This document shows, in pieces, positions 41,715 through 51,945 of a stretch of DNA of 64,000 nt. Both the position numbers and the translations under genes were made by a program. Position 1 is the first letter of the stretch; each line of letters begins with the position of its first letter. The stretch comes from Chrysopilus asiliformis. Taxonomy: Eukaryota; Arthropoda; Insecta; Diptera; Rhagionidae. The stretch lies in NCBI GenBank assembly GCA_964034945.1, contig OZ035962.1, positions 46,842,386 to 46,906,385 of the forward strand. The letters run 5' to 3'. The notes beneath the pieces were generated by a model, which did not search any database, had not been told where the DNA came from, and saw only the letters and a list, made by a program, of their open reading frames with translations.

Positions 41715-44465
41715 CTACTCGAACCAGTGTGAGCTTTTTATGAAGCCTAGGAGATTGTTGATGTTTACATCTTCCAATTCATTAGTATTTTCAAAGAAAA
41801 AGAATCCTAAAAATAATTTCCTTCTGCGAGCCAGTGCTGGGCAGGTGCAGAGCAGATGACCTACAGTCTCTTCCTCCTCTACATCTTTGCAGCTTCTACA
41901 GAAGTCGTTGGAGGGGACACCAAGTCTACTCGCATGTCTCCCTATGAGGCAGTGTCCTGTGATCACGCCTACAATCATGGTAATATATCTTCGTTGCAGC
42001 AGAATCAGCTTGTATGTACGCTTTTTATCCAGCTTTGGCCAAATAAGTTTGGTAGCGTAACACGAGGTGCCCGAGGACCACCTTTGATTTGCAAGCCTAG
42101 CTGCTTCTTCCCGAATCAGTAATTTGCACGTTGTTAATGGTGCACCCAGATACTCCTTTTCTGGCATGATTTGGAGTGTAGTGCCGTATCTAGCGAGTTC
42201 GTCCGCTTTGCAGTTACCCGGAATGTCCCTGTGTCCAGGTACCCAGATTAATTTGATATTGAAGAACTCAGCTAGCTCGTTTAGAGTTGCCAAGCACTCA
42301 ATAGTCACTCTTGATGTTAGAGATGACGAGTCAAGTGACTTTATTGCCACTTGACTGTCCGTGAAGATGCTGATATCCTTACCCGATATCACATTATTCT
42401 TCAGCCAGCTTGAGGCTTCTTTGATCGCCATAACCTCGGCTTGAAAGACGCTGCAGTGATCCGGTAGGCGAAAGGCAATATTTAAGTTTAGTTGTTCAGA
42501 GAAAATGCCTCCACCGACTCTGCCCCCCAACTTTGACCCATCTGTATAGACATGGATCGTCTTTTTCTCCAAAACTCCTCCCCCCTCCCAATTTTCCCTG
42601 GAAGGAATAGAAGATTGGAACCCTCTGTATAGCGATAGCAGTGGTAGGGTATAGTCGATGTTTTCCGGGAGTGTTCTCTGAGACAACAGTATTGAGGCAT
42701 GTCCATTTTGCGAACTATGCCATTGTGATGTTGCTTTGAGTCGGATGGCTGTGCTGGCTGCCATCTGTTTTCCTGTGATGTCTAGAGGTAATAGGTGTAG
42801 CATCATCTCCAGTGCGTGAGTCGGGGTTGATCTCAGCGCACCACTAATATAGAGAGATGCCGTCCTCTGTACCTTGCTTAAGAGATTGCAATTACTCTTA
42901 GTTTCAAGAGCTGTCCACCACACCACCACCCCATATAAAAGTATGGGTCTTACGACAGCTGTATAGAGCCAATGCACAATCCGTGGTTCCAACCCCCAGG
43001 TTTTCCCAATGGAGTTTTTACACGAGTAGAGTGCAACAGTGGCCTTCTTTATCCGTTCAGTGATGTTTTGTTTCCAACTAAGTTTCATCTCCAGAATAAG
43101 GCCCAAATATTTTACCTCTTTTTTGAAGACTAAGCTGGTGCCATATAGTCTGGGAGGGTCTACTTGTGGAATTTTATACTTCCTTGTGAATAGGATTACC
43201 TCTGTTTTATCCGGGTTAATCCTTAAGCCACATTTGTAGCTCCAAGTTATTATGTGAGAGACCGCTGTCTGCGTTAGGTCTCTTAAGGTGTCCGGGAATT
43301 TACCTGAGACAACTACGGCAATGTCATCCGCATAGGCAATGACCTTAAAGCCATTTCCTTCCAGTATTTTTAGTAGTTTGTCAACCACCACATTCCAAAG
43401 AAGGGGAGAGAGTACACCACCTTGTGGGGTGCCCCTGCTCATGAATCTCTTGGCCGATGACTCGCCCAGCTCTGTACTAATGCTTCTGCTTTTGAGCATC
43501 TTGCTGATTAGTACCCGTAGCGACTCATCCACACCGACATCCGCCAGCGCCGTAGTTATTGCCTCTGGTTTGACATTGTTGAATGCTCCTTCTATGTCAA
43601 GAAAAGTAATCATAGTATACTCTTTTTGTTCTAAGGATTTTTCGATGGTACTCACAAGGGAGTGTAAGGCTGTTTCTACAGACCTTCCCTTACAGTATGC
43701 CTGTTGGGACGCTGAAAGTTGGTTATGGACCCCTTTGCAGCGTAGATATGTCTCTATCAGTCTTTCCAACGTTTTCAAGAGAAAAGAGGACAGACTTATT
43801 GGTCTGAAGTCCTTTGGACGACAGTGGGAGTTCTTACCCGCTTTGGGTATGAACAGAACCTAGACTTCTTTCCACAAGGTGGGTATGGGGGCAAGATCTA
43901 GGCATGCCTTGAAGATAATCTCTAGCCAGGGGAGAAAGATATCTAAGGTATTCTGTATATCCGCCGGGATGATGCCATCGGGCCCTGCGGCTTTGAATGA
44001 ATGGAAGCTGTTCACAGCCCATCTTATTTTTGGTCTGGTTATGATTTTACCAGAATTATTGGAGGAAAAGCACATGTCTGTCTCCTTATAGGGGTCTTTT
44101 GAGTTTCCCGGGAAGTGTGTATCAATGAGCAGAGTGAGTGATTCCTCACTTGAAGAAGACCACGAACCATCCTTTTTCATAAGATGGCTGAGCTGTGGTA
44201 GTGAGTTAGTAGAGAGAATTTTCCGTAGCCTTGACGCCTCAGAGACTGTTTCTATTTTACCACAAAAAAGTCTCCAAGATTTACGTCGGGCTTTCCTCAA
44301 TTCGGTTTTGAATAACTTTAGGCTCACTTTATAGAAGTCCCAGTCATGATCTGTTCTCGTGCTTTTGGCTTGATTGAACAGCCTTCTGCACTCTGTCCGA
44401 AGAGCTATTATCTCTGGTGACCACCAGGAAGGCCTTGTCTTTCCCTGAAGATCTGAAGATCTCAC
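41715..44465 (-). pseudogene. LOA-like LINE ORF2: reverse transcriptase and RNase H
   Basis: The frame is open from 44465 to 41715 except for a TAG at 43860-43862. RT blocks are SFKAAGPDGIIPADI, SQQAYCKGRSVETALHSLV, TFLDIEGAFNNV, SRGTPQGGVLSPLLWNVVVD and VIAYADDIAVVV (YADD intact). RNase H follows with IHVYTDGSKLGGRVGGGIFS, AEVMAIKEA, IFTDSQVAIKSL and WVPGHRDIPGNCKADELARY; D, E, D and the late D are present. The C-terminus has the CCHC-type motif CRSCKDVEEEETVGHLLCTC. Without the stop it would look functional, so decay is recent. Confidence 0.88.
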
Positions 44466-45122
44466 TGAGTTCCTCCACCATTTCGTTAAGCTCTGTTACT
44501 GAGGAGGGGGGATTCGGATATCCCGGTGAAATAAGTTCTTCAAAGGAAGCCTTATGTTTTGTCCAGTCGGTTTTCCGTCGATTACGATAGACCGGCTTAC
44601 TAATAGGCTGAGTTACCACGTCAAACTGTATATAGCAGTGATCTGAGAATGAGTGTTCTTCAGACACCTTCCAGTTTTTGACTAGGTGACTTGCCGCCCG
44701 AGAGACTATTGTTATATCTAAAACTTCCTGTCTATTTTTAGTAAAAAAGGTAGGTTTGCTTCCAGAATTACAAATGTAGAGGTTTGTACTTAGGATGAAG
44801 TCAAAAAGTAACTCACCTCGTTCGTTGATGTCGGAGCTACCCCATATAGTGTGATGCGCATTGGCATCACACCCGAGGATTATGCAGATGTTCTTTCCTC
44901 TCGCGTCCGCTGCGAACCTCCCCAGGTTATCCGGAGGGAGGGGCCCTAGGTGGTCGTGGGCCAAGTATACGGATGCCAAGCAGAGAGTTAACCCACTAAC
45001 CTCTAGACTAGCCGCTACTATATCTTCGCTGCTATATGACGGGAGAAGAAATGCTTTTAAGTTATTTTTAACTAGAATACAGGATCTGATTTTACCATCC
45101 ATCCTTGTGTGGAGCAGTTTGT
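44440..45122 (-). pseudogene. LOA-like LINE ORF2: endonuclease, main part
   Basis: This is the APE-type endonuclease of the LINE: SEDIVAASLEVSGLTLCLAS, then IILGCDANAHHTIWGSSDIN, DFILSTNLYICNSGSKPTFF and the catalytic SDHCYIQFDV. The first part (LRLVQVNLHHSKAA, VLIQEPWIVGNR) is at 51804-51945 beyond the MULE. Near 44447-44462 an exact tandem GAAGATCT GAAGATCT shifts the frame relative to the RT, the probable cause of the break between endonuclease and RT. Confidence 0.85.
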
Positions 45123-45272
45123 AGCCTGGAGGGGTTGGGTTCAATATCTCGTTTTTTAAAATCTCGTTTTCAAAATCTCGTTTTTCAAAATCCCGCTTTT
45201 TAAAATCCCGTTTTTACAAAATCTCGTTTTTTTATAATCCCGCTTTTTAAAATCCCGCTATTTAAAATCTCT

Positions 45273-45340
45273 CTTTAAACCAAATATTTTTGCAAAACCG
45301 CGGCGCGCGCCACTGTTTTGCAAAAATATTTGGTTTAAAG
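45273..45340. repeat. 26-bp perfect inverted repeat with GC-rich loop
   Basis: Arms 45273-45298 and 45315-45340 pair perfectly (CTTTAAACCAAATATTTTTG... and complement) around a 16-base loop CGCGGCGCGCGCCACT. The loop is very GC-rich in an otherwise AT-rich element. It marks the inner edge of the left subterminal array of the MULE. Confidence 0.85.
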
Positions 45341-46000
45341 CGAGATACATACTTGCAAAAATGTTTTGTTGAACCAAAGGGAACAATGGGTTATGCTTTT
45401 TTAAATCTAACTTCACAAAATACTGCTGCTCGCTTATAACAAGAATATAGTATTTATTCAGTTGTTCTTGGTAATCGTGAAGTTAACTTCTGTCGTAAAC
45501 CAACACAGTTTAAAAACAAATGTGTTTAGAATTTCTAAGTGGGTTTCTACTATTTTGTCTAACCAAAAATGTAAGTTTCAGTTGTGAAATCTAATAAGGG
45601 TTGTGAAAAACTTTTTGTAGATGGATACTGTTACCCAGAGATGCAAACCGGTTTTTGAACCGAACCAAAAACCACTGAACCATTGAAATTTTAATGAACC
45701 AAAACCAAACCACGAACCGAACCTCTCTGAAAAAATATGGCCGAACCAAACCAAAACCAAACCATTTTTGAACAAGCTTTCATGAACCGAACCAAAAACC
45801 AGAATTTTTTTTATTGGTTCGGTTCGGTTCAGTTTATATTTAAATATTTAGGATTGAAATTTTTTTATTATCGACCATATAATTTTTTGAAGTTCTTGCT
45901 GTCGGATAAACGGGCCAACACTGAAGATGTTCTGCTTGAAGATATCTTGTTAATAAATTTAAATAGCAAATAACTGAACGTTAATTTATATATCGATATA

Positions 46001-46256
46001 ATCGTCAGCTTAAAGTGAATTTTTGCTAAGTCCAAAATATGAAATTTTACAAAGGAGCAAAAAAAGCCTTGTTAAATCAATTTAATTTTCATTTAAAGAA
46101 AACTGAAAATTGACTGAGAATTAAATGAAGCTTAGTTTTCTTTTAATGAGACTCAGTTTTTTTAAATGAAAATTAAAATGATTTTACAAGGCTTTTTTGC
46201 TCTTTTGTAAAATTTCATATTTTGGACTTAGCACAAATTCACTTTAAGCTGACGAT
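46001..46256. mobile_element. 256-bp MITE with about 75-bp or longer inverted repeats
   Basis: The left end ATCGTCAGCTTAAAGTGAAT and the right end's complement agree; pairing extends through AAGTCCAAAATATGAAATTT and beyond with few mismatches, so the whole unit is close to a palindrome. The flanks are ATA-rich, making the target duplication uncertain (TA or ATA). Confidence 0.78.
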
Positions 46257-46318
46257 ATATCATATCCATATACCAAAAATCGATTTTTTTTTTTTGTTAA
46301 ATAAGACTGAATTGTTAT

Positions 46319-46487
46319 TGAAGTATTGTAAAGTATTGCTTTAAAATGTATAACAATACATTTATTATAACAATTCAATTTATCCTATAATTGCTAAAGA
46401 GAGTTCAGTTAACAACCAGCTCTTGATCAATAAAGAACGCTTATAAAACAATGTCGAGTTTTATTATATTCGATGACGAATAGTACA
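46319..46487 (+). repeat. Gypsy-2 5' LTR
   Basis: 169 bp, TGAAGTATTG to GAATAGTACA. It contains AATAAAGAACG (poly(A) signal-like) near 46430 and is very short for an LTR. Identical to 50917-51085. Confidence 0.93.
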
Positions 46488-46503
46488 TGGCGCAGCCGGT
46501 CTA
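46488..46503 (+). promoter_or_regulatory. Gypsy-2 primer-binding site
   Basis: TGGCGCAGCCGGTCT directly follows the 5' LTR. TGGCGC at this place is the usual start of a tRNA primer-binding site in gypsy elements; the tRNA species is not determined. Confidence 0.7.
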
Positions 46504-46545
46504 AAAAAAAAAAAAGAAAAATATCGTGTAACTCAGGAGAAATAA

Positions 46546-49500
46546 ATGGTAGGCGCAAAACCAAAAAAGGTGAAATTAGACGTTTCGATATACAAGGCTC
46601 AAAAAACTCGGGGAAGGCCGAGAAAATTACAAATCGTTACCAAATTGGTTGAAAGGAATATGGATTTTGTAAAGAAAGTGAATAATTTGTCACTAGAAGG
46701 CAACTTAAGTGAAAACTGGAGGAAGTTTTACCAAAGTTACCAAAATTTTGAAGTGGCTGCGGAAATAAAAAGTAAAACAGATGAAATACGCATTGCCACA
46801 TTTCTAAATGCAATTGGAGAAGAAGCTTTGGAATTATATAATTCTTTCAATCTCGCGGAAGAAAAGAAAAAACTATATGCAGAAGTTATTCGAGCATTCG
46901 AAGAATTTTGTAAACCAAAAAAGAATTTGGTGTACGAAAGATTTTTATTTTACTCACGACATCAAAAAGATGGCGAACCGTTCGACAATTTTTTAAGAGA
47001 CATCAAGAAGCTGTTCAGATCCTGTGAATTTTCGGATGAAGATGAGATGTTGCGTGATAGAATAGTATTGGGAGTAAGCGAAAAGAAACTCCAGGAGAAG
47101 CTGCTACAATTTGATAAATTGAACTTGGAGCAAGCAGTCCAAACTTGTAGATCTCACGAGGTAACTAGGGAGCAGACGGAAACATTAAAAGGAGATAAAA
47201 TCCACGAGTTGAAAGCAACAGGAACCACTAGCAGAGGGGTACAGCGTGTCGCAGAAAAATGGAAAAAGTCAACTGGAACTGAATCAGAGGGGTCAAGTAA
47301 AAATTTCAATTCTAATTTATATACAAACAAAACAAAAAATCTTTCAAAAAATAATTTTGTGAAAAACAATTGTAGGTTCAACCAAAAGTCGAATTCAATT
47401 GATAATAATAAATTCAATTGTAAAGCTTGCGGTATAAGGCATTTACCGAAACAATGCCCCGCTTTTGGAAAGACATGTTTGAGATGCAATCAAAAAAATC
47501 ACTTCGCTAAAACGTGTTTAACGAAGGTGAGTGAAATAAAATTTTCCCCATTACCAGAAGATGTGTTATATTTAGACACATTAGACATAAACATTAATGT
47601 TATAAATGAAAATGAGTGGAAACAATTAATTAAAGTAAACGATCGCGAAATCGAATTTAAGCTAGATACGGGAGCAATGGTGAACGTGATTTCCTTAAAA
47701 CTTTTTAAATCAATTTCAAATCAATGTCCTAAGAAAAATTCTTTAGTGCGCACATTACAGGCTTTTGGTGGTTCTACCATCCAAACACTTGGCACGTGTA
47801 ATTTAAAGTGCAAATTAGGCAAAATCGAAAAAACTCTAGCATTCGTAGTAGTAGAGTTAGAATGCAGACCAATATTAGGACTTCAAGCGCGTCAGGATTT
47901 AAAGTTAATAAAGAGAACGGATATTCGGTCTGAAATAAATATCGTAGATAGAGTAGATAGTTTTTATGAGAAAAACAAAGATGTTTTTGAAGGCTTAGGA
48001 TGTTTTGTCCAAAACTTTAATCTAGAATTAAGAGAAAACGTAAAGCCGGCAGCCAAACCGGCAAGAAAAATTCCGTTGAAAATAAAAGATAAAGTAAAAG
48101 AAAAACTAGATTTACTAGAAGAAAAAGATATAATAGCAAAGAGTGAGCGACCCACGGATTGGGTATCAAATTTAGTTGTGGTTGAAAAACCAGATCAATC
48201 TTTACGATTGTGCCTTGATCCGAAGGAATTAAACAGTGCTTTGAAACCTCTTTTACACCCAATTCCCACTCTAGAAGAGATTACCTCGAAACTTACCGGA
48301 AAATCTTTTTTTACAGTGCTAGACCTTAAAGAAGGATACTGGCAGATAAAACTAAACAGAAAGTCGAGCTTTCTGTGCACTTTTAGTACGCCTTTCGGAT
48401 GTTACTATTTTAAAAGACTACCATTTGGAGTAAACATAGCCGCTGAAGCATTTCAGAAATTTAATGAGCTCAACTTTTCAGGAATTCCAGGTGTCATTAT
48501 TTATATCGATGACATACTAATAGCGGCAAAAACAGAATTAGAACATGACAAAATTTTAGAACAAGTTCTGCAGCGAGCCAGGGAAAGAAATATAAAATTT
48601 AATAGAAGTAAAATTCAATACAAAGTTGATAGTGTAAATTACTTAGGTCACATCATATCTTCATCCGGAATAAAGCCCAACCCTGATCGAATAACTGCAA
48701 TAGAGAAGATTAGTAAACCAAAAAATAAAAAAGATCTCCAAAAACTCCTTGGGCTTATTAATTATTTACGAAACTTCATACCAAATTTAGCCGATGAAAC
48801 AAAACCATTAAGAGAACTTCTAAAAAAAAATACAGTTTTTCAGTGGTTAGAGTTACACGAAAATGTATTAAGCCGAATTAAAAATATGATTATCGAAGCA
48901 CCTGTTTTAAAAACTTTTGATTCAGACAAAGATATAACACTTCAGACAGATGCCTCGAAAGATGGTATTGGTTGTTGTTTGATACAGGACCAAAAACCAG
49001 TAAGCTTTGCCTCAAGAAGTTTAACTTCTGCTGAAGTGAACTATTCTCAAATCGAGAAAGAGTTCTTAGCTATTTTATTTTCATGCAAAAAATTCCATAA
49101 TTACATATATGGTCGAGAGATCAAAGTTATAACCGACCATAAACCATTAGTTAGTATTATGCAAAAAGACATAGGTAAAATAGGTTCGACACGGTTACAG
49201 AGAATTAGGTTGAAATTATTAAAGTATAAGTTAAATGTAACTTACAATCCTGGGAAGTCGTTAGTAATTGCAGATTTTTTGTCTAGATATTATGACACGA
49301 CATATAATAGAATTGATCACTTCGAGGATCTAAATTTCGTGGTACATTCCATTAATGCAAGCGATCAAACGCTTAATGAATTCAAAAAATCAATTGAAAA
49401 AGATTCTATTTTATCCAATTTGCAGTACATCCTAAAAAATGGATGGCCCAATAGTAAGCAAAAACTACAGGATAATTTAAAAATCTATTGGAAATTCAAA

Positions 49501-50481
49501 GATTGTTTATATCTAGAAAACGATTTAATCTTCTTTGAAGATCGTTTATTAGTACCCAAAATTATGCAGACTAAAATGTTAAATAAGTTGCATATGAGTC
49601 ATTTAGGCATAGAAAAAACAAAATCAAAAGCAAGAACGTTACTTTTCTGGCCAGGAATGAGCACTGATATAGAAAATTTCATTGGGAAATGCGAAATTTG
49701 TCAAAAGTTTCAATCAAGAAACAAAGCCGAACCTATGATTAGGCATGAAATTCCACAATTACCATATAATAAGGTAGGGATGGACATATGTGAGTACAAA
49801 TCAAAGTCTTATCTAGTAGTAATCGATTATTTTTCCATGTGGATAGACGTAAAGTTATTGAGTTCCAAGACTAGTGAGTCTATAATTAAAAAATTAAAAG
49901 AAATCTTCTCTGTACATGGTATACCTAAATCTATCATAGCTGATAACATGCCATTTAATAGCTATGAATTTAGAAAATTCTGTGGGTTATATGATATAGA
50001 TTTAAAAACAACAAGCCCAAATTATCCTCAATCTAACGGCATGGCCGAAAAAGCAGTAGGAATTGTCAAAGGATTACTAAAAAAATCAATCGAACAAAAG
50101 AGTGATTTATGGTTTAGTATTTTAGAATACAACACAACACCCTTAAAAGACTTAGATAATAGCCCGTCTGAAATATTAATGAGTAGGAAATTACGTACAC
50201 TAATCCCGAGCAAAACACAACTTTTTTATCCAAAAACTGCTTCCGATATTTATGAAAAACTTCAAAGAAAGAGTAACAAAAATAAATTACGATATGATAA
50301 GAACACCATAAAAGAGAAAACGTTAGCCGAAGGGATGAAAGTGTGGTGTTACAACACGAAATCTAAAATATGGGAAGCAGGTCAAATAGTGAAAAAACAC
50401 TCAGCACCTAGAGCGTATCTGGTAAATATAAAGGGGTCAATTTTAAGAAAAACCACTAGATTTTTAAAAATACATAAATGA
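46546..50481 (+). CDS. Gypsy-2 gag-pol polyprotein
   Basis: 1311 codons, one frame. It starts at the first ATG after the primer site. Residues 14-28 include an AT-hook-like RGRPRK. Gag runs to about 280 and ends in two CCHC knuckles (CKACGIRHLPKQC, CLRCNQKNHFAKTC, about 292-325). Protease has FKLDTGAMVNVIS (about 372). RT has LRLCLDPKELNSAL, FTVLDLKEGYWQI and IYIDDILIA (about 652). RNase H has LQTDASKDGIGCC (about 800) and TDHKPLV. Integrase has the HHCC motif (HMSHLG..., CEICQ, about 1015-1050) and DDE residues in VIDYFSMWIDV, IADNMPF and NGMAEKAVGIVK (about 1092-1166). Gag and pol are fused without frameshift, as in Mag/K02A2.6-type elements. All catalytic residues I can check are present. 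The product would make virus-like particles that copy the element RNA. Confidence 0.95.
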   Translation: MVGAKPKKVKLDVSIYKAQKTRGRPRKLQIVTKLVERNMDFVKKVNNLSLEGNLSENWRKFYQSYQNFEVAAEIKSKTDEIRIATFLNAIGEEALELYNSFNLAEEKKKLYAEVIRAFEEFCKPKKNLVYERFLFYSRHQKDGEPFDNFLRDIKKLFRSCEFSDEDEMLRDRIVLGVSEKKLQEKLLQFDKLNLEQAVQTCRSHEVTREQTETLKGDKIHELKATGTTSRGVQRVAEKWKKSTGTESEGSSKNFNSNLYTNKTKNLSKNNFVKNNCRFNQKSNSIDNNKFNCKACGIRHLPKQCPAFGKTCLRCNQKNHFAKTCLTKVSEIKFSPLPEDVLYLDTLDININVINENEWKQLIKVNDREIEFKLDTGAMVNVISLKLFKSISNQCPKKNSLVRTLQAFGGSTIQTLGTCNLKCKLGKIEKTLAFVVVELECRPILGLQARQDLKLIKRTDIRSEINIVDRVDSFYEKNKDVFEGLGCFVQNFNLELRENVKPAAKPARKIPLKIKDKVKEKLDLLEEKDIIAKSERPTDWVSNLVVVEKPDQSLRLCLDPKELNSALKPLLHPIPTLEEITSKLTGKSFFTVLDLKEGYWQIKLNRKSSFLCTFSTPFGCYYFKRLPFGVNIAAEAFQKFNELNFSGIPGVIIYIDDILIAAKTELEHDKILEQVLQRARERNIKFNRSKIQYKVDSVNYLGHIISSSGIKPNPDRITAIEKISKPKNKKDLQKLLGLINYLRNFIPNLADETKPLRELLKKNTVFQWLELHENVLSRIKNMIIEAPVLKTFDSDKDITLQTDASKDGIGCCLIQDQKPVSFASRSLTSAEVNYSQIEKEFLAILFSCKKFHNYIYGREIKVITDHKPLVSIMQKDIGKIGSTRLQRIRLKLLKYKLNVTYNPGKSLVIADFLSRYYDTTYNRIDHFEDLNFVVHSINASDQTLNEFKKSIEKDSILSNLQYILKNGWPNSKQKLQDNLKIYWKFKDCLYLENDLIFFEDRLLVPKIMQTKMLNKLHMSHLGIEKTKSKARTLLFWPGMSTDIENFIGKCEICQKFQSRNKAEPMIRHEIPQLPYNKVGMDICEYKSKSYLVVIDYFSMWIDVKLLSSKTSESIIKKLKEIFSVHGIPKSIIADNMPFNSYEFRKFCGLYDIDLKTTSPNYPQSNGMAEKAVGIVKGLLKKSIEQKSDLWFSILEYNTTPLKDLDNSPSEILMSRKLRTLIPSKTQLFYPKTASDIYEKLQRKSNKNKLRYDKNTIKEKTLAEGMKVWCYNTKSKIWEAGQIVKKHSAPRAYLVNIKGSILRKTTRFLKIHK

Positions 50482-50903
50482 AATGAACAATAATAATTAT
50501 TGAATTAGAGAATTGCATCTTGAATTATAAAACAAAATAAAATTTTTTTTTGATTGAAATAAACAATTGAATTCGAATAGATTTAACTTACAACTAAGTG
50601 TAGCTTAAAAAATTAATTAATTTTATAGAACAGGAATTATATTGAATTATTTAGATTACCTTTAACAATTCATGCAGACATTTTGAAATTAAATTAGAAA
50701 TATATTAAAGTAAAATTATTGTTTATAATAAAAAAAAAAAAAAAAAAAAAAAAGGATGAGATAAATGGATTAAACTAAAAGTTTTATTTTAACTGTCGAA
50801 TTAAGTAAAGTTGAATTTATAATTTCCTTATAGATTATTAGCGTAAGGTTTTCAAACATTGTAAAATGTAATAACTTAAAATTTTATTTTCTATATTCAA
50901 AAT

Positions 50904-50916
50904 AAAAACGGGGAGA
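50904..50916 (+). promoter_or_regulatory. Gypsy-2 polypurine tract
   Basis: AAAAACGGGGAGA lies directly before the 3' LTR, where plus-strand DNA synthesis is primed. Confidence 0.75.
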
Positions 50917-51085
50917 TGAAGTATTGTAAAGTATTGCTTTAAAATGTATAACAATACATTTATTATAACAATTCAATTTATCCTATAATTGCTAAAGAGA
51001 GTTCAGTTAACAACCAGCTCTTGATCAATAAAGAACGCTTATAAAACAATGTCGAGTTTTATTATATTCGATGACGAATAGTACA
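50917..51085 (+). repeat. Gypsy-2 3' LTR
   Basis: 169 bp, no difference from the 5' LTR found on reading. A 23-base A-run at 50731-50753 lies upstream, in the untranslated part after gag-pol. Confidence 0.93.
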
Positions 51086-51803
51086 GTTATTTTTTTGTTT
51101 TTTTACTTTTTTAAAATAAATTTTTTCAATCGAGTTTTTTGTCTGAACCAAAACCGAACCAAAACCGAACCAAAACCAAGCTCTTTGAACCAAAACCGAA
51201 CCAAAACCATAAATTTCAAAACTTGGAAACCAAAACCAAAACCAGATGTCGAAAGAGTCCCTGAACCAAAACCGAACCTTTTTCAAAAAACATTTGGTTT
51301 GCATCTCTGCTGTTACCATCTTGAAAGAAAATACAAGAAAACCTTTCGATGGGTCTGTGCGCAGAAAAAGAATTTTAATTGTAAAGGTCGCGTTTCTACA
51401 ACCAATAGTGACAACACACATAAAATACTTCGATGTCCTACACTACATAGTCATGATCCATCTGCACATGAAATAGATGTAGCGAAAACAAATAATCAAA
51501 TTAAAAAAGATGCGAAAAGCAGTGGTCTTAAACATTCTCAAATTATCACTAATAATGTTGTGCAGACGAAACCCGATTGTCGAGTATATTTACCAAATAT
51601 TAATGCTCAGAAACAAAAAATTAATCGATTTTTTAAAAAAACGAGATAAAAGGCGAGATTTTTCAATTTTTGAAATAGCGAGATTTTGTAAAACGAGATT
51701 TTGTAAGGGCGAGATTTTGGGAAACGAGATTTTTTGTAAAAAGCGAGATTTTGATGAAAAGAGATTTTTAAAAACGGGATATTGGACCGTTCCCAGCCTG
51801 GAG

Positions 51804-51945
51804 TGTTGAGGCCAGAAACCCGATTCCCAACAATCCACGGTTCCTGTATCAACACGACGTCCTCTACCACCTTTGACAGGCGAAGGAGGAGAGCGGCAGA
51901 TGCCGCTTTGGAGTGGTGAAGGTTAACCTGAACTAGGCGAAGCAT
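51804..51945 (-). pseudogene. LOA-like LINE ORF2 start (endonuclease N-terminus)
   Basis: It starts MLRLVQVNLHHSKAASAALL, then VLIQEPWIVGNRVSGLNTPG, the first two blocks of the APE endonuclease with the catalytic N and E. Beyond 51804 the open frame runs into MULE terminal sequence. The remaining endonuclease is at 44440-45122. Confidence 0.85.

Larger units (their letters stand above)
46319..51085 (+). mobile_element. Gypsy-2: intact-looking Ty3/gypsy retrotransposon
   Basis: Two 169-bp LTRs (46319-46487, 50917-51085), base-for-base identical by eye, begin TG and end CA. The 5-bp target duplication GTTAT lies at 46314-46318 and 51086-51090. A primer-binding region follows the 5' LTR and a purine tract precedes the 3' LTR. 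One ORF spans gag and pol. There is no env. Identical LTRs and an uninterrupted frame indicate a very recent insertion. Confidence 0.95.
45636..51309. mobile_element. hAT-type element in MULE, with GAACC repeats
   Basis: Ends CAGAGATGCAAACC and its complement; 8-bp target duplication CTGTTACC at 45628-45635 and 51310-51317. The body consists largely of a GAACCAAAACC-type minisatellite (45650-45830 and 51140-51290) with no transposase. It is in turn hit by a 256-bp MITE and Gypsy-2. Net length without them is about 0.65 kb. Confidence 0.85.
45584..51649 (+). pseudogene. FLYWCH zinc-finger protein of the MULE, split by hAT element
   Basis: Left part (45584-45635): VVKSNKGCEKLFVDGYCY. Right part (from 51318): HLERKYKKTFRWVC, then FNCKGRVSTTNSDNTHKILR, HSHDPSAHEID and a basic tail ending at 51649. 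Together these give the FLYWCH pattern (GY.Y, WRWVC-type, CKGR, H.H). FLYWCH fingers are found at the N-terminus of MULE-type transposases and some insect chromatin proteins, and bind DNA. The joint is exact when 45636-51309 and one copy of CTGTTACC are removed. No catalytic domain follows, so this is a truncated or domesticated-looking remnant. A possible intron acceptor (TTTCAG) precedes 45584. Confidence 0.75.
45132..51794. mobile_element. MULE (Mutator-like) element with FLYWCH ORF
   Basis: Flanked by the 9-bp repeat AGCCTGGAG (45123-45131, 51795-51803), the size made by Mutator-type elements. Ends are GGGTTGGGTTCAATATCTCG and, from the right, GGGAACGGTCCAATATCCCG. Inside each end is an array of short units of AAAATCTCGTTTTT / AAAATCCCGCTTTTT type (45148-45275 and 51640-51780). 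It contains a split FLYWCH zinc-finger ORF but no DDE transposase. Net length without the nested elements is about 1 kb. Confidence 0.85.
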
